NCBI RefSeq assembly: GCF_004216955.1
Contig: NZ_SGXL01000001.1
Span: forward strand, 1,483,034-1,547,033
Reading direction: 5' to 3'
DNA: 64,000 bases
Source: Fictibacillus sp. BK138
Lineage (GTDB): Bacteria > Bacillota > Bacilli > Bacillales > Fictibacillaceae
The notes below the pieces were generated by a model. The model was not told where the DNA came from, did not search any database, and was given only the letters and a program-made list of their open reading frames with translations. Shown here one piece after another: positions 8,090-16,624 of this stretch. Each line of letters opens with the position of its first letter. Position 1 is the stretch's first letter. The translations under genes and the position numbers were made by a program.

Positions 8090-9022
8090 ATGGAAAAAAT
8101 ATTCAGATTGTTTCCAGATGAAATTCAGTGTTTGCTGCGTAATCTTCCTGCAGCGGTTACTCAATCTATGGAAGAAATAAGAATTAGGATCGAACAGCCA
8201 CTAGAAATTGTATGTTCAAGCAATCCGATCTATCCATCAGATAAGCCAGTTTCTCCAGAAGAAGCACAAATTGTATTAAATCGATTGAGTCAGCACTCTC
8301 TATATGCATTGGAAGAAGAATTGAAACGCGGATATATTACGATTTCTGGTGGTCATCGTGTTGGACTTGCAGGAAAAGTAATAACGGAACAGGGATTCGT
8401 AAAAGCAATTAAAGAGATAAGTTCTTTTAATATCAGGATTGCCAGAGAAAAAATAGGTATTGCCGAGCCGCTTATTCCCTATCTTTTTCAAAAAAAATGG
8501 CACAATACGTTGTTAATCGGACCTCCGCAAACAGGAAAAACAACACTTTTAAGAGATATCGCCAGAATCGTCAGCAGCGGGATAAAACAAAAAAACATTC
8601 CATCATATAAAGTAGGGATCGTGGACGAGCGTTCTGAAATAGCAGGATCTATTAAAGGAATTCCTCAGCATTCACTTGGTAAACGAGTTGATGTGCTCGA
8701 TGCTTGTCCAAAAGCAGAAGGAATGATGATGCTCATACGCTCGATGAGTCCCCAAGTCTTAATTGTGGATGAAATAGGAAGAAAAGAAGATGGTGAAGCA
8801 ATCCAGGAAGCTATGCATGCAGGTGTACAGATGATTTTCACCGCTCATGGCAGCAGTTTGGAAGATGCTCTTAAAAGACCGGCGATGAAACCTTTATCTG
8901 GTCTTTCATTATTCCAAAGATATGTTATCTTAAGCCGCGAAAAAGGCCCAGGTACGATTCAGCGTATTTATGACGGTTCATTTAATGAGATTTACAGGTC
9001 GTCAGGCGGTGCAGCATGTTGA
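8090..9022 (+). CDS. spoIIIAA: Stage III sporulation protein AA (secretion-type ATPase)
   Basis: ATPase of the SpoIIIA-SpoIIQ channel linking mother cell and engulfed forespore, related to type II/IV secretion ATPases. The 310-residue protein has the Walker A motif GPPQTGKTT near residue 145 and a Walker B LIVDEIGR around residue 225. It starts at ATG 8090, with AAAGGAG 10 bases upstream. It is the first gene of the eight-gene operon and overlaps spoIIIAB by 7 bases. Expression should begin in the mother cell after septation. Confidence 0.96.
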   Translation: MEKIFRLFPDEIQCLLRNLPAAVTQSMEEIRIRIEQPLEIVCSSNPIYPSDKPVSPEEAQIVLNRLSQHSLYALEEELKRGYITISGGHRVGLAGKVITEQGFVKAIKEISSFNIRIAREKIGIAEPLIPYLFQKKWHNTLLIGPPQTGKTTLLRDIARIVSSGIKQKNIPSYKVGIVDERSEIAGSIKGIPQHSLGKRVDVLDACPKAEGMMMLIRSMSPQVLIVDEIGRKEDGEAIQEAMHAGVQMIFTAHGSSLEDALKRPAMKPLSGLSLFQRYVILSREKGPGTIQRIYDGSFNEIYRSSGGAAC

Positions 9023-9531
9023 GCTGGTTCGGTGCTATAGCTATATTGTCAGCTACAACGATTTTTGGTTTTGAATGGGCTAAGCGTGTTAGAGAAAGAC
9101 CAAAACGGCTGCGCGAACTAAAGGTTACCCTGCAAGCACTTGAAGCTGAGATCATGTATGGTTCAACTCCGCTTAGTGAAGCATTCCAGCATATAGGAAA
9201 ACCTTTAAAAGAGCCGTTAGCTTCTTTTTTTCTTACCATTTCTGACTTGTTAAACGGTGGAGAACATACTGTTCAAGAAGCTTGGGAATGCCAATTGGAG
9301 ATTTTGGCAAAAGAAACATCATTCAAAAGCGGGGAAATCGAAGTGCTTCGCCAGTTTGGATCTACGCTTGGCAGACATGATAAAGAACATCAGCAGAAGC
9401 AGATTCAACTTACTCTAGCCCATCTGAATCGTGAAGAAAAAGAAGCAAGAGATATACAGGAGCGTTATGAAAAAATGTGCAAGAGTCTCGGCGTACTGAT
9501 GGGACTTTTAATCGTAATCCTTTTAATGTAA
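9016..9531 (+). CDS. spoIIIAB: Stage III sporulation protein AB
   Basis: A 171-residue membrane protein with a hydrophobic segment at each end (about 3-20 and 155-170) and a helical soluble middle rich in Glu and Lys. SpoIIIAB resembles type II secretion F-domain proteins and is thought to work with the AA ATPase at the membrane. The gene begins inside spoIIIAA (ATG 9016), indicating translational coupling. Length and order match B. subtilis. Confidence 0.95.
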   Translation: MLSWFGAIAILSATTIFGFEWAKRVRERPKRLRELKVTLQALEAEIMYGSTPLSEAFQHIGKPLKEPLASFFLTISDLLNGGEHTVQEAWECQLEILAKETSFKSGEIEVLRQFGSTLGRHDKEHQQKQIQLTLAHLNREEKEARDIQERYEKMCKSLGVLMGLLIVILLM

Positions 9532-9546
9532 CAGGGGGAACTTTAC

Positions 9547-9753
9547 ATGGGACTTGATGTTAACGCGGTGTTTCAAATCGCTGGTCTAGGCATAATCGTG
9601 GCTATGCTGCATACCGTCTTAAAAATGATTGGGAAAGAAGATTATGCACACTGGGTAACGTTATTGGGGTTTGTGGTGGCTTTATTCATGGTGATCACTT
9701 TGCTTGATGATCTTTTCCAGAAAGTAAAAGGAGTCTTTTTGTTCCAGAACTAA
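9547..9753 (+). CDS. spoIIIAC: Stage III sporulation protein AC
   Basis: A 68-residue protein with two transmembrane helices (about 7-28 and 38-58), identical in layout to the very small SpoIIIAC of other Bacilli, a membrane component of the feeding channel. The ATG at 9547 has GGGGGA upstream. It sits 15 bases after spoIIIAB and 13 before spoIIIAD. Confidence 0.95.
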   Translation: MGLDVNAVFQIAGLGIIVAMLHTVLKMIGKEDYAHWVTLLGFVVALFMVITLLDDLFQKVKGVFLFQN

Positions 9754-9766
9754 GGAGGGGGACCAA

Positions 9767-10156
9767 TTGGAAATTATCCAAATCGTTGGTTTTGGACTGG
9801 TCGCAGCTTTCTTAGCCTTAGTCCTGAAAGAGCAGAAAGCAAATTTTGCTTTTTTGATCACCCTAATGGTAGGCGCGGGAATATTTTTATTCCTGATTGA
9901 TAAAATCGGACAGGTTATTACGATGCTTCAAAGGCTGGCAGTTAACGCCAATGTAAATATGGTTTATGTTGAAACACTGTTGAAAATTATTGGAATTGCT
10001 TATATTGCAGAATTTGGGGCTCAGATTACGAGAGACGCTGGTCAAGGTGCAATCGCTTCAAAGATCGAGCTTGGAGGAAAGATACTCATTTTAGTCATGG
10101 CCATTCCAATTTTAACGGTAATTATTGAAACCGTGCTGACGCTTATTCCCAAATAA
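9767..10156 (+). CDS. spoIIIAD: Stage III sporulation protein AD
   Basis: A 129-residue integral membrane protein with four predicted helices, paralogous in part to SpoIIIAC (the motif LKEQKANFAFLITLMVG parallels LKMIGKEDYAHWVTLLGF of AC). It starts at TTG 9767, preceded by GGAGGGGG. It is a channel component in the mother-cell membrane. Confidence 0.94.
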   Translation: MEIIQIVGFGLVAAFLALVLKEQKANFAFLITLMVGAGIFLFLIDKIGQVITMLQRLAVNANVNMVYVETLLKIIGIAYIAEFGAQITRDAGQGAIASKIELGGKILILVMAIPILTVIIETVLTLIPK

Positions 10157-10188
10157 GAAAGCGGGTCGTAATGATGAGGAGAAGTATG

Positions 10189-11358
10189 ATGCGGACAAGC
10201 TTTTTTGTACTCATATTTGTGATAATGATAATTCTCGGCAGTCCTGCATCTGTTTCTGCAGAATCCATTACTTCTGAAATAGTAGAGCATCAGATCTCAT
10301 CTATGCAGCTTGATGAAATTAAGGATTTTTGGGACAGCGTCTCTAATGAATACGGAGGCTTCCTGCCAGAGAGCCAGAAAGGCACTTTTTTTGAATTTGT
10401 AAAAGGGGATAAAGAATTCTCTATAAAAGCGTACTTTATGGGTCTATTGAAATTTATGTTTCATGAAATGGCTGTTCACGGAAAACTTCTCGGTACACTG
10501 ATCTTATTGACGGTGTTCAGTATGCTTTTGCAATCTATACAAAATGCATTTGATAAATCAGCAATATCAAAGGTAGCATATGCGATTATCTATATGGTTC
10601 TGATCATATTGGCACTAAATAGTTTTCATGTCGCCATCTCGTATGCTGTTGACGCGATAGATACGATGCTTAGTTTTATGATTGCACTTATCCCCCTCCT
10701 TCTTGCGTTGATGGCGACTGTAGGAAGTATAGCTTCAGTCGCTTTTTTTCATCCAGTCATCTTATTTTTAGTTAACACCAGTGGTCTGCTGATTAAAAAC
10801 TTTGTACTACCTCTGCTTTTTTTATCTGCTTTATTAAGTATCGTCTCAACAATGTCGGAACATCACAAAGTTACTCAGTTAGCAAAGCTGCTGAGAAACA
10901 TCAGCATAGGCTCACTGGCATTCTTCTTTACCATTTTTTTAGGAGTCATGAGTGTTCAGGGGGCAACAGCAGCGGTAGCTGATGGAATTACAATAAAGAC
11001 TGCAAAATTTATTACTGGCAATTTTATTCCGGTAGTCGGGAGAATGTTTACTGATGCAACCGACACAGTCATGAGTGCCTCTATTCTTCTCAAGAATTCT
11101 ATCGGAATTATTGGGGCGGCACTCTTATTGATGATTGCTATTTTCCCAGCTATTAAAGTATTAATCTTAGCTTTCATTTATAGTATGGCGTCAGCCTTGC
11201 TTCAGCCTCTTGGCGGAGGACCGATCGTAGAGTGTTTAGGAATTATCGGAAAGAGTGTCATGTTTATCTTTGCAGCTCTAATGACGGTGTCTATTATGTT
11301 TTTCCTTGCGATTACCATCATAATAGCTGCTGGCAATGTCACATTGATGGTTCGGTAG
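10189..11358 (+). CDS. spoIIIAE: Stage III sporulation protein AE
   Basis: A polytopic membrane protein of the SpoIIIA complex, with an N-terminal signal-type helix (FFVLIFVIMIILGSPASVSA), a soluble region of about 80 residues, and then six or so transmembrane helices. I chose ATG 10189 because GAGGAG ends 7 bases upstream, giving 389 residues; in-frame ATGs at 10171, 10174 and 10186 are alternatives with poorer ribosome binding sites. B. subtilis SpoIIIAE is 399 residues. The gene is tightly linked to its neighbours. Confidence 0.93.
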   Translation: MRTSFFVLIFVIMIILGSPASVSAESITSEIVEHQISSMQLDEIKDFWDSVSNEYGGFLPESQKGTFFEFVKGDKEFSIKAYFMGLLKFMFHEMAVHGKLLGTLILLTVFSMLLQSIQNAFDKSAISKVAYAIIYMVLIILALNSFHVAISYAVDAIDTMLSFMIALIPLLLALMATVGSIASVAFFHPVILFLVNTSGLLIKNFVLPLLFLSALLSIVSTMSEHHKVTQLAKLLRNISIGSLAFFFTIFLGVMSVQGATAAVADGITIKTAKFITGNFIPVVGRMFTDATDTVMSASILLKNSIGIIGAALLLMIAIFPAIKVLILAFIYSMASALLQPLGGGPIVECLGIIGKSVMFIFAALMTVSIMFFLAITIIIAAGNVTLMVR

Positions 11359-11371
11359 GGGGGCGTTAATA

Positions 11372-11995
11372 ATGGGATTCTTAACAGAATGGATCACAAA
11401 CATCATAGTACTCGTTCTTCTCGCAGGAGTAATCGAGCTCTTATTGCCGGGTAACCAATTTCAGAGTTATATCAAGATGGTGATCGGTCTTCTCATTTTG
11501 CTAGCCATGCTGTCTCCTCTATTTAAACTATTAAATTCTGACATGGATCAAGTGTTTCAAGCGATGGATCTGCCAGCTGCTGCGAAAGAAGATGAAATAA
11601 AAAATTCGATAGAAAAAAATAAAAGTGAAATACAAGGCGCACAACGTGCATATATATTAGAGCAAATGGCTGTCCCAATGAAAGAGAAAGTTCAGGAGGA
11701 GTTGAATAAGACGTATGAATTAGAAATAGTCGATCTTCAAATCCACACGAATAGCGGTACGGAGTCTTTAAAGCCTGAAGATATAACAGGTGTAAAAGTT
11801 GTACTAGCTAAACATCATGAATCCGCTGGTATCTCAGAAGTATCAGAAGTGGAAGTGAGTATCTCTGATAAAAGAGATCAAGCAGATAAAGGTGAAATTC
11901 CTGAAGAAATCGTAGAGTTCTTGGCCAGCCAATGGCAGCTAGATGCAAAGCAGCTTGAGGTGGAAATGGAAGGGGGAGAGGAGTCATCCCAATGA
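11372..11995 (+). CDS. spoIIIAF: Stage III sporulation protein AF
   Basis: A 207-residue protein with two N-terminal transmembrane helices (about 8-27 and 34-52) and a soluble domain resembling the ring-building motif proteins of secretion systems. The C-terminus is acidic. It starts at ATG 11372 behind GGGGGG, and its stop overlaps the spoIIIAG start (ATGA). Confidence 0.93.
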   Translation: MGFLTEWITNIIVLVLLAGVIELLLPGNQFQSYIKMVIGLLILLAMLSPLFKLLNSDMDQVFQAMDLPAAAKEDEIKNSIEKNKSEIQGAQRAYILEQMAVPMKEKVQEELNKTYELEIVDLQIHTNSGTESLKPEDITGVKVVLAKHHESAGISEVSEVEVSISDKRDQADKGEIPEEIVEFLASQWQLDAKQLEVEMEGGEESSQ

Positions 11996-12636
11996 AACAT
12001 TCATTTTGGGAACAGATAAAAAAATGGCTGCAGCTGAGTGATAAAGCAGGGAATAAACAAAAATACTTACTTGTACTGCTTCTTTTGGGAATCGCTCTTA
12101 TGTTTATAAGTAAAATGATTGACTCCCCTGCTAAAAATGTTTCCATGCAAACACTTTCTATCAACAAACAGTCGAATGAATCAGAAGCCGTATTCAAGGA
12201 TACAAAAGAAGTCACCAACAAGAACATTCGATCTTATGAAGACAGATATGCGAATCAGCTAAAAGATCTGTTAGAGCAGATCCAAGGAGTGGAGAGTGCT
12301 TCCGTTTATGTAGAACTCGAAACAACGGAGAGAAAAGAAGTTGCAACAGACGAAAACATTCAAAGACAAACAACTTCAGAGACAGATAAAAGTGGAGGGA
12401 AACGGACGATTGAAGATCAAAAGACAGAAGAAAAGATTGTGATCGTTCAAAACGATGGAAGAGAAGAACCTATTGTAATAACAACTGAAAAACCGAAAAT
12501 AAGGGGTATAGCGGTTGTAGCTCAAGGAGCGGAAAACCTGCAAACAAAAGCAATGATCATCGATGTGATAACAAAAGTATTTGATATCGGCAGCCACAAT
12601 GTATCTGTGGTCCCAAAAAAATACGAGGGGGATTAA
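11992..12636 (+). CDS. spoIIIAG: Stage III sporulation protein AG
   Basis: A 214-residue protein with one transmembrane helix (about 24-40), a linker, and a ring-forming domain in the intermembrane space. In B. subtilis SpoIIIAG assembles a large ring that is part of the channel conduit. The stretch KIRGIAVVAQGAENLQTK belongs to the conserved ring-building fold. The start overlaps the spoIIIAF stop by 4 bases. Confidence 0.94.
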   Translation: MKHSFWEQIKKWLQLSDKAGNKQKYLLVLLLLGIALMFISKMIDSPAKNVSMQTLSINKQSNESEAVFKDTKEVTNKNIRSYEDRYANQLKDLLEQIQGVESASVYVELETTERKEVATDENIQRQTTSETDKSGGKRTIEDQKTEEKIVIVQNDGREEPIVITTEKPKIRGIAVVAQGAENLQTKAMIIDVITKVFDIGSHNVSVVPKKYEGD

Positions 12637-12640
12637 AAGA

Positions 12641-13153
12641 ATGTTACTTAAAAAACAAACAGTTTGGCTTTTAACAATGCTTAGTCTGATTATTGTATTG
12701 TCAGTGTATTACATTACTGCGCCAGGTGGAACTGATGATCTTGCGTACTTGGAGGCAGGTAAAAAATCTGGTAAGGATGCCACAGTTTCAGGGGTTGCCA
12801 ACGATGATATGTTCACAGCTCTTCGTTTAGAGCGTGATGAAGTACGTGACGAGATGAGTGCTGATTACGTAGCTGTAGCAGGTTCAGAAGATGCGTCAGC
12901 TGAAGTGCAAGCGGAAGCGTGGGCTAAAATGACAGAACTTCAGTCACTTACAATGAAAGAAGCTACTCTCGAAACACTGATCAAATCAATGGGCTTTAAA
13001 GATGCACTTGTCAGCACGATGAATAATGAGATCAAAGTTATTGTAAAAGCAGATAAACTATCCAAAAAAGAAGTGGTTGAGATTATGAATTTAGCAAACG
13101 AACACCTGGGTAGCAGCAAAACTGTAGCAGTTGAATACCATGCCGCAAAGTAG
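12641..13153 (+). CDS. spoIIIAH: Stage III sporulation protein AH
   Basis: Mother-cell partner of forespore SpoIIQ; the two proteins interlock across the intermembrane space. It starts at ATG 12641 behind GAGGGGGA and gives 170 residues: one transmembrane helix (QTVWLLTMLSLIIVLSVYYI begins at residue 6), a linker and the YscJ-like ring domain. B. subtilis SpoIIIAH has 218 residues; the missing 45 or so come from the low-complexity linker after the helix, while the folded domain is intact. It is the last gene of the operon, followed by a terminator. Confidence 0.93.
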   Translation: MLLKKQTVWLLTMLSLIIVLSVYYITAPGGTDDLAYLEAGKKSGKDATVSGVANDDMFTALRLERDEVRDEMSADYVAVAGSEDASAEVQAEAWAKMTELQSLTMKEATLETLIKSMGFKDALVSTMNNEIKVIVKADKLSKKEVVEIMNLANEHLGSSKTVAVEYHAAK

Positions 13154-13156
13154 ATT

Positions 13157-13185
13157 AAAGCCGGAGTGATTCCGGCTTTTTTTAT
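13157..13185 (+). terminator. Terminator of the spoIIIA operon
   Basis: AAAGCCGGA (13157-13165) pairs with TCCGGCTTT (13171-13179), followed by more T residues. Confidence 0.9.
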
Positions 13186-13284
13186 TTTGTGTCATTTCGT
13201 GTTATATTTTTAGAAGAATGATATGTATTTCCGGTTTGTATTTATTTTTTATAGGTAAAAATAGAATAATAAAGTATTCATAGC

Positions 13285-13322
13285 GGTAATCGCTTACAAT
13301 CTCTTTCTGAATCGTGTACTAT
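13285..13322 (+). promoter_or_regulatory. Possible accB promoter with overlapping cre site
   Basis: GGTAATCGCTTACA (13285-13298) fits the catabolite-response consensus TGWAANCGNTNWCA at all but the first base. It overlaps a candidate -35 TTACAA (13294-13299), spaced 17 bases from TACTAT (13317-13322). The rest of the 303-base gap between spoIIIAH and accB is AT-rich leader with no gene; a dyad GACCTAGTC lies at 13386-13394. Confidence 0.4.
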
Positions 13323-13456
13323 TAGATTTGAACATGAAACTAATGTATCCATGAAAAAAGAAATATGGTATATTACTTTTGTTAAGACCTAGTCACAATA
13401 GAAGGTGCTAAACCAAAATAACCCTGGATAGGAATGTTTAAAGGAGTCGAGATTTT

Positions 13457-13960
13457 ATGCTGAAAATACAAGAAATCCGAGAACTAATTAAACTTATCGA
13501 CAAATCAAGTATTAATGAATTCAAATATGAAAATGACGGTTCAAAAATCGTTCTTAAAAAGAATGCTGGAACTGCTGTTTCATACCAGACAGAAGAAGTG
13601 CCTGTACAGCCAGTAGTTAATCAAGCACCACCTGCAAGAGAGTCAGCTCCTGCTGCAGAGCCGGTTAAGGCTAGCCCGGAAGTACAGCAAGAGACAAAGG
13701 CTTCAGAAGAAGACTCATCATTACATAAAGTAGTTTCACCTATGGTTGGTACTTTCTATGCGGCATCATCTCCAGAAGATGATCCTTTTGTTAAGCCTGG
13801 AGACCAAGTATCTAAAGACAGCGTCGTCTGTATCATTGAAGCTATGAAATTGTTTAATGAGATCGAATCCGAAGTGAACGGTGAAATTGTAAAGGTATTG
13901 GTGGAGAACGGACAATTAGTAGAATATGGACAACCTCTGTTCCTAGTGAAAGCAGAATAG
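13457..13960 (+). CDS. accB: Biotin carboxyl carrier protein of acetyl-CoA carboxylase
   Basis: Carries the biotin that AccC carboxylates and the AccDA transferase uses to make malonyl-CoA for fatty acid synthesis. The 167-residue protein has an N-terminal helical part, an Ala/Pro-rich hinge (about 48-85) and a C-terminal biotinyl domain with the EAMK motif; Lys131 is the biotinylation site. The start follows AAAGGAG. It is the first gene of accB-accC-yqhY; the long leader suggests regulated transcription. Confidence 0.97.
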   Translation: MLKIQEIRELIKLIDKSSINEFKYENDGSKIVLKKNAGTAVSYQTEEVPVQPVVNQAPPARESAPAAEPVKASPEVQQETKASEEDSSLHKVVSPMVGTFYAASSPEDDPFVKPGDQVSKDSVVCIIEAMKLFNEIESEVNGEIVKVLVENGQLVEYGQPLFLVKAE

Positions 13961-13972
13961 GAGGGGATGTCG

Positions 13973-15331
13973 ATGATTAATAAGCTATTAGTAGCAAACC
14001 GTGGTGAAATTGCAGTACGGATTATTCGAGCATGCAAAGAACTAGGTGTTGAAACAGTAGCCGTTTATTCAGAAGCTGACAAGGATGCATTGCATGTCCG
14101 TTTGGCAGATGAGGCTTATTGTATCGGACCTACTGCATCAAAAGACAGTTATTTGAATTTCACAAATATTATGAGTGTCGCTACATTGACAGGTTCAGAT
14201 GCCATTCATCCTGGATATGGATTTTTAGCTGAAAATGCCGATTTTGCTGAACTTTGCAGAGAATGCAATGTAACATTCGTAGGACCTAGTGCGGAAGCCA
14301 TCAACAAGATGGGAATTAAAGATGTTGCCAGAGCAACAATGGCAGATGCAGGTGTACCAATCGTTCCCGGTTCTGAGGGGATTATCAGGGACAAGGAAGA
14401 TGCCATTGAACTCAGCAATAAAATTGGGTACCCCGTCATTATTAAAGCAACTGCCGGCGGCGGGGGAAAAGGTATTCGTGTAGCTAAAAATGAAGCTGAG
14501 CTGTTGAAGGGTATCGCTATCACTCAGCAGGAAGCTGCAACTGCTTTCGGAAATCCAGGTGTATATATCGAAAAATACATTGAAGATTTCCGTCATGTGG
14601 AAATACAAGTTCTTGCGGATAATTACGGACATGTTATTCATCTCGGAGAAAGGGACTGCAGTATTCAAAGACGCTTACAGAAGCTCCTAGAAGAAACGCC
14701 ATCTCCTGCGATCAGTCCGGAAAAACGCCAAGAAATGGGAGAAGCAGCTGTTAAGGCTGCTGAAGCCGTTCAATATTCCGGTGCAGGTACCGTTGAGTTT
14801 ATTTTTGATCATAATACGGGTGAATTTTATTTCATGGAAATGAACACACGTATTCAAGTTGAGCATCCTGTAACAGAAATGGTTACGGGAATCGATCTTA
14901 TAAAAGAACAGATCAAAGTGGCATCAGGTGAAAAATTAAGATATAAACAGGAAGATATTGAGTTTAATGGATGGTCGATCGAATGCAGAATCAATGCAGA
15001 GAATCCAGAAAAGAATTTCATGCCTTCTGCTGGAAAGATTGACATGTATCTGCCTCCTGGTGGACTTGGCGTCCGCGTTGATTCAGCCGTGTATCCTGGA
15101 TATACAATACCGCCATTCTACGATTCTATGATTGCTAAGGTAATCACTTATGGAAACACTAGGCAAGAAGCGATCAATCGTATGAAGCGCGCATTAAGTG
15201 AATTTGTGATTGAAGGAGTCCACACGACCATTCCTTTCCATCTGCGTCTTCTAAACCATGAAACATTTGTGAATGGCGACTTTAATACTAAATTTTTAGA
15301 AAATCATGATTTAACTTCAAAAAGTGAATAA
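13973..15331 (+). CDS. accC: Biotin carboxylase subunit of acetyl-CoA carboxylase
   Basis: ATP-grasp enzyme that carboxylates the biotin on AccB. The 452-residue length agrees with the family. Visible motifs include [15 protein letters not shown] at the N-terminus, the glycine-rich ATP loop [12 protein letters not shown], and [19 protein letters not shown] 13973 was chosen since GGAGGGG ends 6 bases before it; the upstream ATG 13967 abuts the ribosome binding site. It may also supply carboxylated biotin for the propionyl-CoA-type carboxyltransferase at 48036, as no dedicated partner is seen there. Confidence 0.97.
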   Translation: MINKLLVANRGEIAVRIIRACKELGVETVAVYSEADKDALHVRLADEAYCIGPTASKDSYLNFTNIMSVATLTGSDAIHPGYGFLAENADFAELCRECNVTFVGPSAEAINKMGIKDVARATMADAGVPIVPGSEGIIRDKEDAIELSNKIGYPVIIKATAGGGGKGIRVAKNEAELLKGIAITQQEAATAFGNPGVYIEKYIEDFRHVEIQVLADNYGHVIHLGERDCSIQRRLQKLLEETPSPAISPEKRQEMGEAAVKAAEAVQYSGAGTVEFIFDHNTGEFYFMEMNTRIQVEHPVTEMVTGIDLIKEQIKVASGEKLRYKQEDIEFNGWSIECRINAENPEKNFMPSAGKIDMYLPPGGLGVRVDSAVYPGYTIPPFYDSMIAKVITYGNTRQEAINRMKRALSEFVIEGVHTTIPFHLRLLNHETFVNGDFNTKFLENHDLTSKSE

Positions 15332-15348
15332 CAGTGGAGGTGCATAAA

Positions 15349-15753
15349 ATGAATGAACTGTCATTTGAGATGGAGAGCTATTCATCAGAGTTAGGTAAAG
15401 TTGAAATCTCACCTGAAGTGATTGAAGTTATTGCAAGTATTGCAGCTTCAGATGTTGAAGGTGTAGCATCCATGAGAGGGAGCTTTGCAAGTGGTGTCGT
15501 AGAGCGGCTTGGAAAGAAAACCCATGGTAAAGGCGTTAAAGTAGAGCTGTCCGAGTCAGGTATTTCAATTGATATTTATGTATCTATGAAATATGGCGTT
15601 GCGATTCCGGACGTAGCTCAAAAAATCCAAGATTATGTCAGACAGGCATTATTGGACATGACAGCTCTTGAAGCAACGGACATTAATGTTTTCGTAGTAG
15701 GCGTTCAATTCGACTCTAAAGAAAAACAGTATGAAGCACCAGAAGTAGATTGA
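15349..15753 (+). CDS. yqhY: Asp23/Gls24 family protein YqhY
   Basis: A 134-residue Asp23/DUF322 protein. The N-terminal ISPEVIEVIASIAASDVEGV block and the IDIYVSMKYGVAIPDVA core are typical. It starts at ATG 15349 with GGAGGTG 6 bases upstream. Its fixed place after accBC in Firmicutes suggests a link with acetyl-CoA carboxylase or lipid synthesis; in B. subtilis it is associated with proper control of that enzyme. It is the last gene of the operon. Confidence 0.92.
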   Translation: MNELSFEMESYSSELGKVEISPEVIEVIASIAASDVEGVASMRGSFASGVVERLGKKTHGKGVKVELSESGISIDIYVSMKYGVAIPDVAQKIQDYVRQALLDMTALEATDINVFVVGVQFDSKEKQYEAPEVD

Positions 15754-15758
15754 TACAG

Positions 15759-15791
15759 AAATCAAAGGGGGATTCCTCCTTTGATTTTTTT
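15759..15791 (+). terminator. Terminator of accBC-yqhY
   Basis: AAATCAAAGG (15759-15768) pairs with CCTTTGATTT (15778-15787), followed by T residues. Confidence 0.85.
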
Positions 15792-15840
15792 CTTTCTTAG
15801 CCTTTTTCTAGGCTTTGTTATTAAAGGCAGTTTTCTCTTG

Positions 15841-16066
15841 GATCATCATTTGAAAGTTGATTGTAGCGGAGGATGCGAGACTCCTCGAAAATTGAACTTC
15901 AAATTTTCTTCGTGCGATGTGTCGCTGCTGTAGCCTTCCTTGTCCTACGGGACGAGCGGTCAGGTGGAGACTCCTAATGGCGCGAAGCGGCAGGAGGCTC
16001 ACCGCACGCCCCGTGGAAAGCGATTAGCCTGGAGCGGAGATCAACTACATTCAAAAGCAACATTGT
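15841..16066 (+). repeat. Dispersed structured repeat, copy B (long subtype)
   Basis: About 225 bases in the 453-base gap before nusB. It runs from GTTGATTGTAGCGGAGGATG through ACGGGACGAGCGGTCAGGTG and GCAGGAGGCTCACCG to GATCAACTACATTCAAAAGC. It shares with copy E an extra stem module (CTCGAAAATT...AAATTTTCTTCGTGCGAT) missing from copies A, C and D. Beyond it, 16067-16206 is AT-rich and should hold the nusB promoter. Confidence 0.8.
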
Positions 16067-16206
16067 ATGCCGAAACAGCTTTTTTCTAGATAAAAAACTG
16101 AATGTTTTGAAGGGTTTTAGTATTAAATGTTCGGATTGTAACCTCTCCTCTGAATATGGTATTATGCTAGTTAGAAATTGTTCGCATATAGAAAGGAAGT
16201 CGAATC

Positions 16207-16602
16207 ATGAAACGTAGACTTGCTAGAGAAAAAGCCTTTCAATCGCTTTTTCAAATTGAAGTGAGTGACATTAGTGTTGAAGAAGCAATGGAGCACGTAT
16301 TAGAAGGAGAACCATCAGATGATTTTCTAAATGAGATCGTGAATGGAACCGTTGAAAATAAAACAGAGATAGAGAAATTTTTAACTCCTTATTTAGAAAA
16401 ATGGAGTTTTTCAAGACTTGCCAATGTAGAACGTGTAGTTCTTCAAATGGCAGCATATGAATGGCTCTACATGGATGAAGTTCCGAAAAATGTAACGCTG
16501 AACGAGGCGATAGAAACTGCTAAAATATTTGGCGGTGAGGAAGCAGGACGCTTCGTCAATGGTGTATTAGGAAAGATAATCTCAGATATCCGAAAAAAAT
16601 AA
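16207..16602 (+). CDS. nusB: Transcription antitermination factor NusB
   Basis: RNA-binding protein that with NusE (S10) forms the antitermination complex on rRNA transcripts. The 131-residue all-helical protein begins MKRRLAREKAFQSLFQIE and contains the family block YEWLYMDEVPKNVTLNEAIE. The start is ATG 16207, with AAAGGAAG upstream. It opens the nusB-folD-xseA-xseB-ispA run, the same order as in B. subtilis. Confidence 0.97.
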   Translation: MKRRLAREKAFQSLFQIEVSDISVEEAMEHVLEGEPSDDFLNEIVNGTVENKTEIEKFLTPYLEKWSFSRLANVERVVLQMAAYEWLYMDEVPKNVTLNEAIETAKIFGGEEAGRFVNGVLGKIISDIRKK

Positions 16603-16624
16603 TAATTTTTGAGGGGGAACTAGA

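Noticed and set aside
13384-13400. FapR-like operator TTAAGACCTAGTCACAA upstream of accB
   Set aside because: Only the central part is symmetric and the outer bases do not match a FapR site as I know it; chance is as likely.
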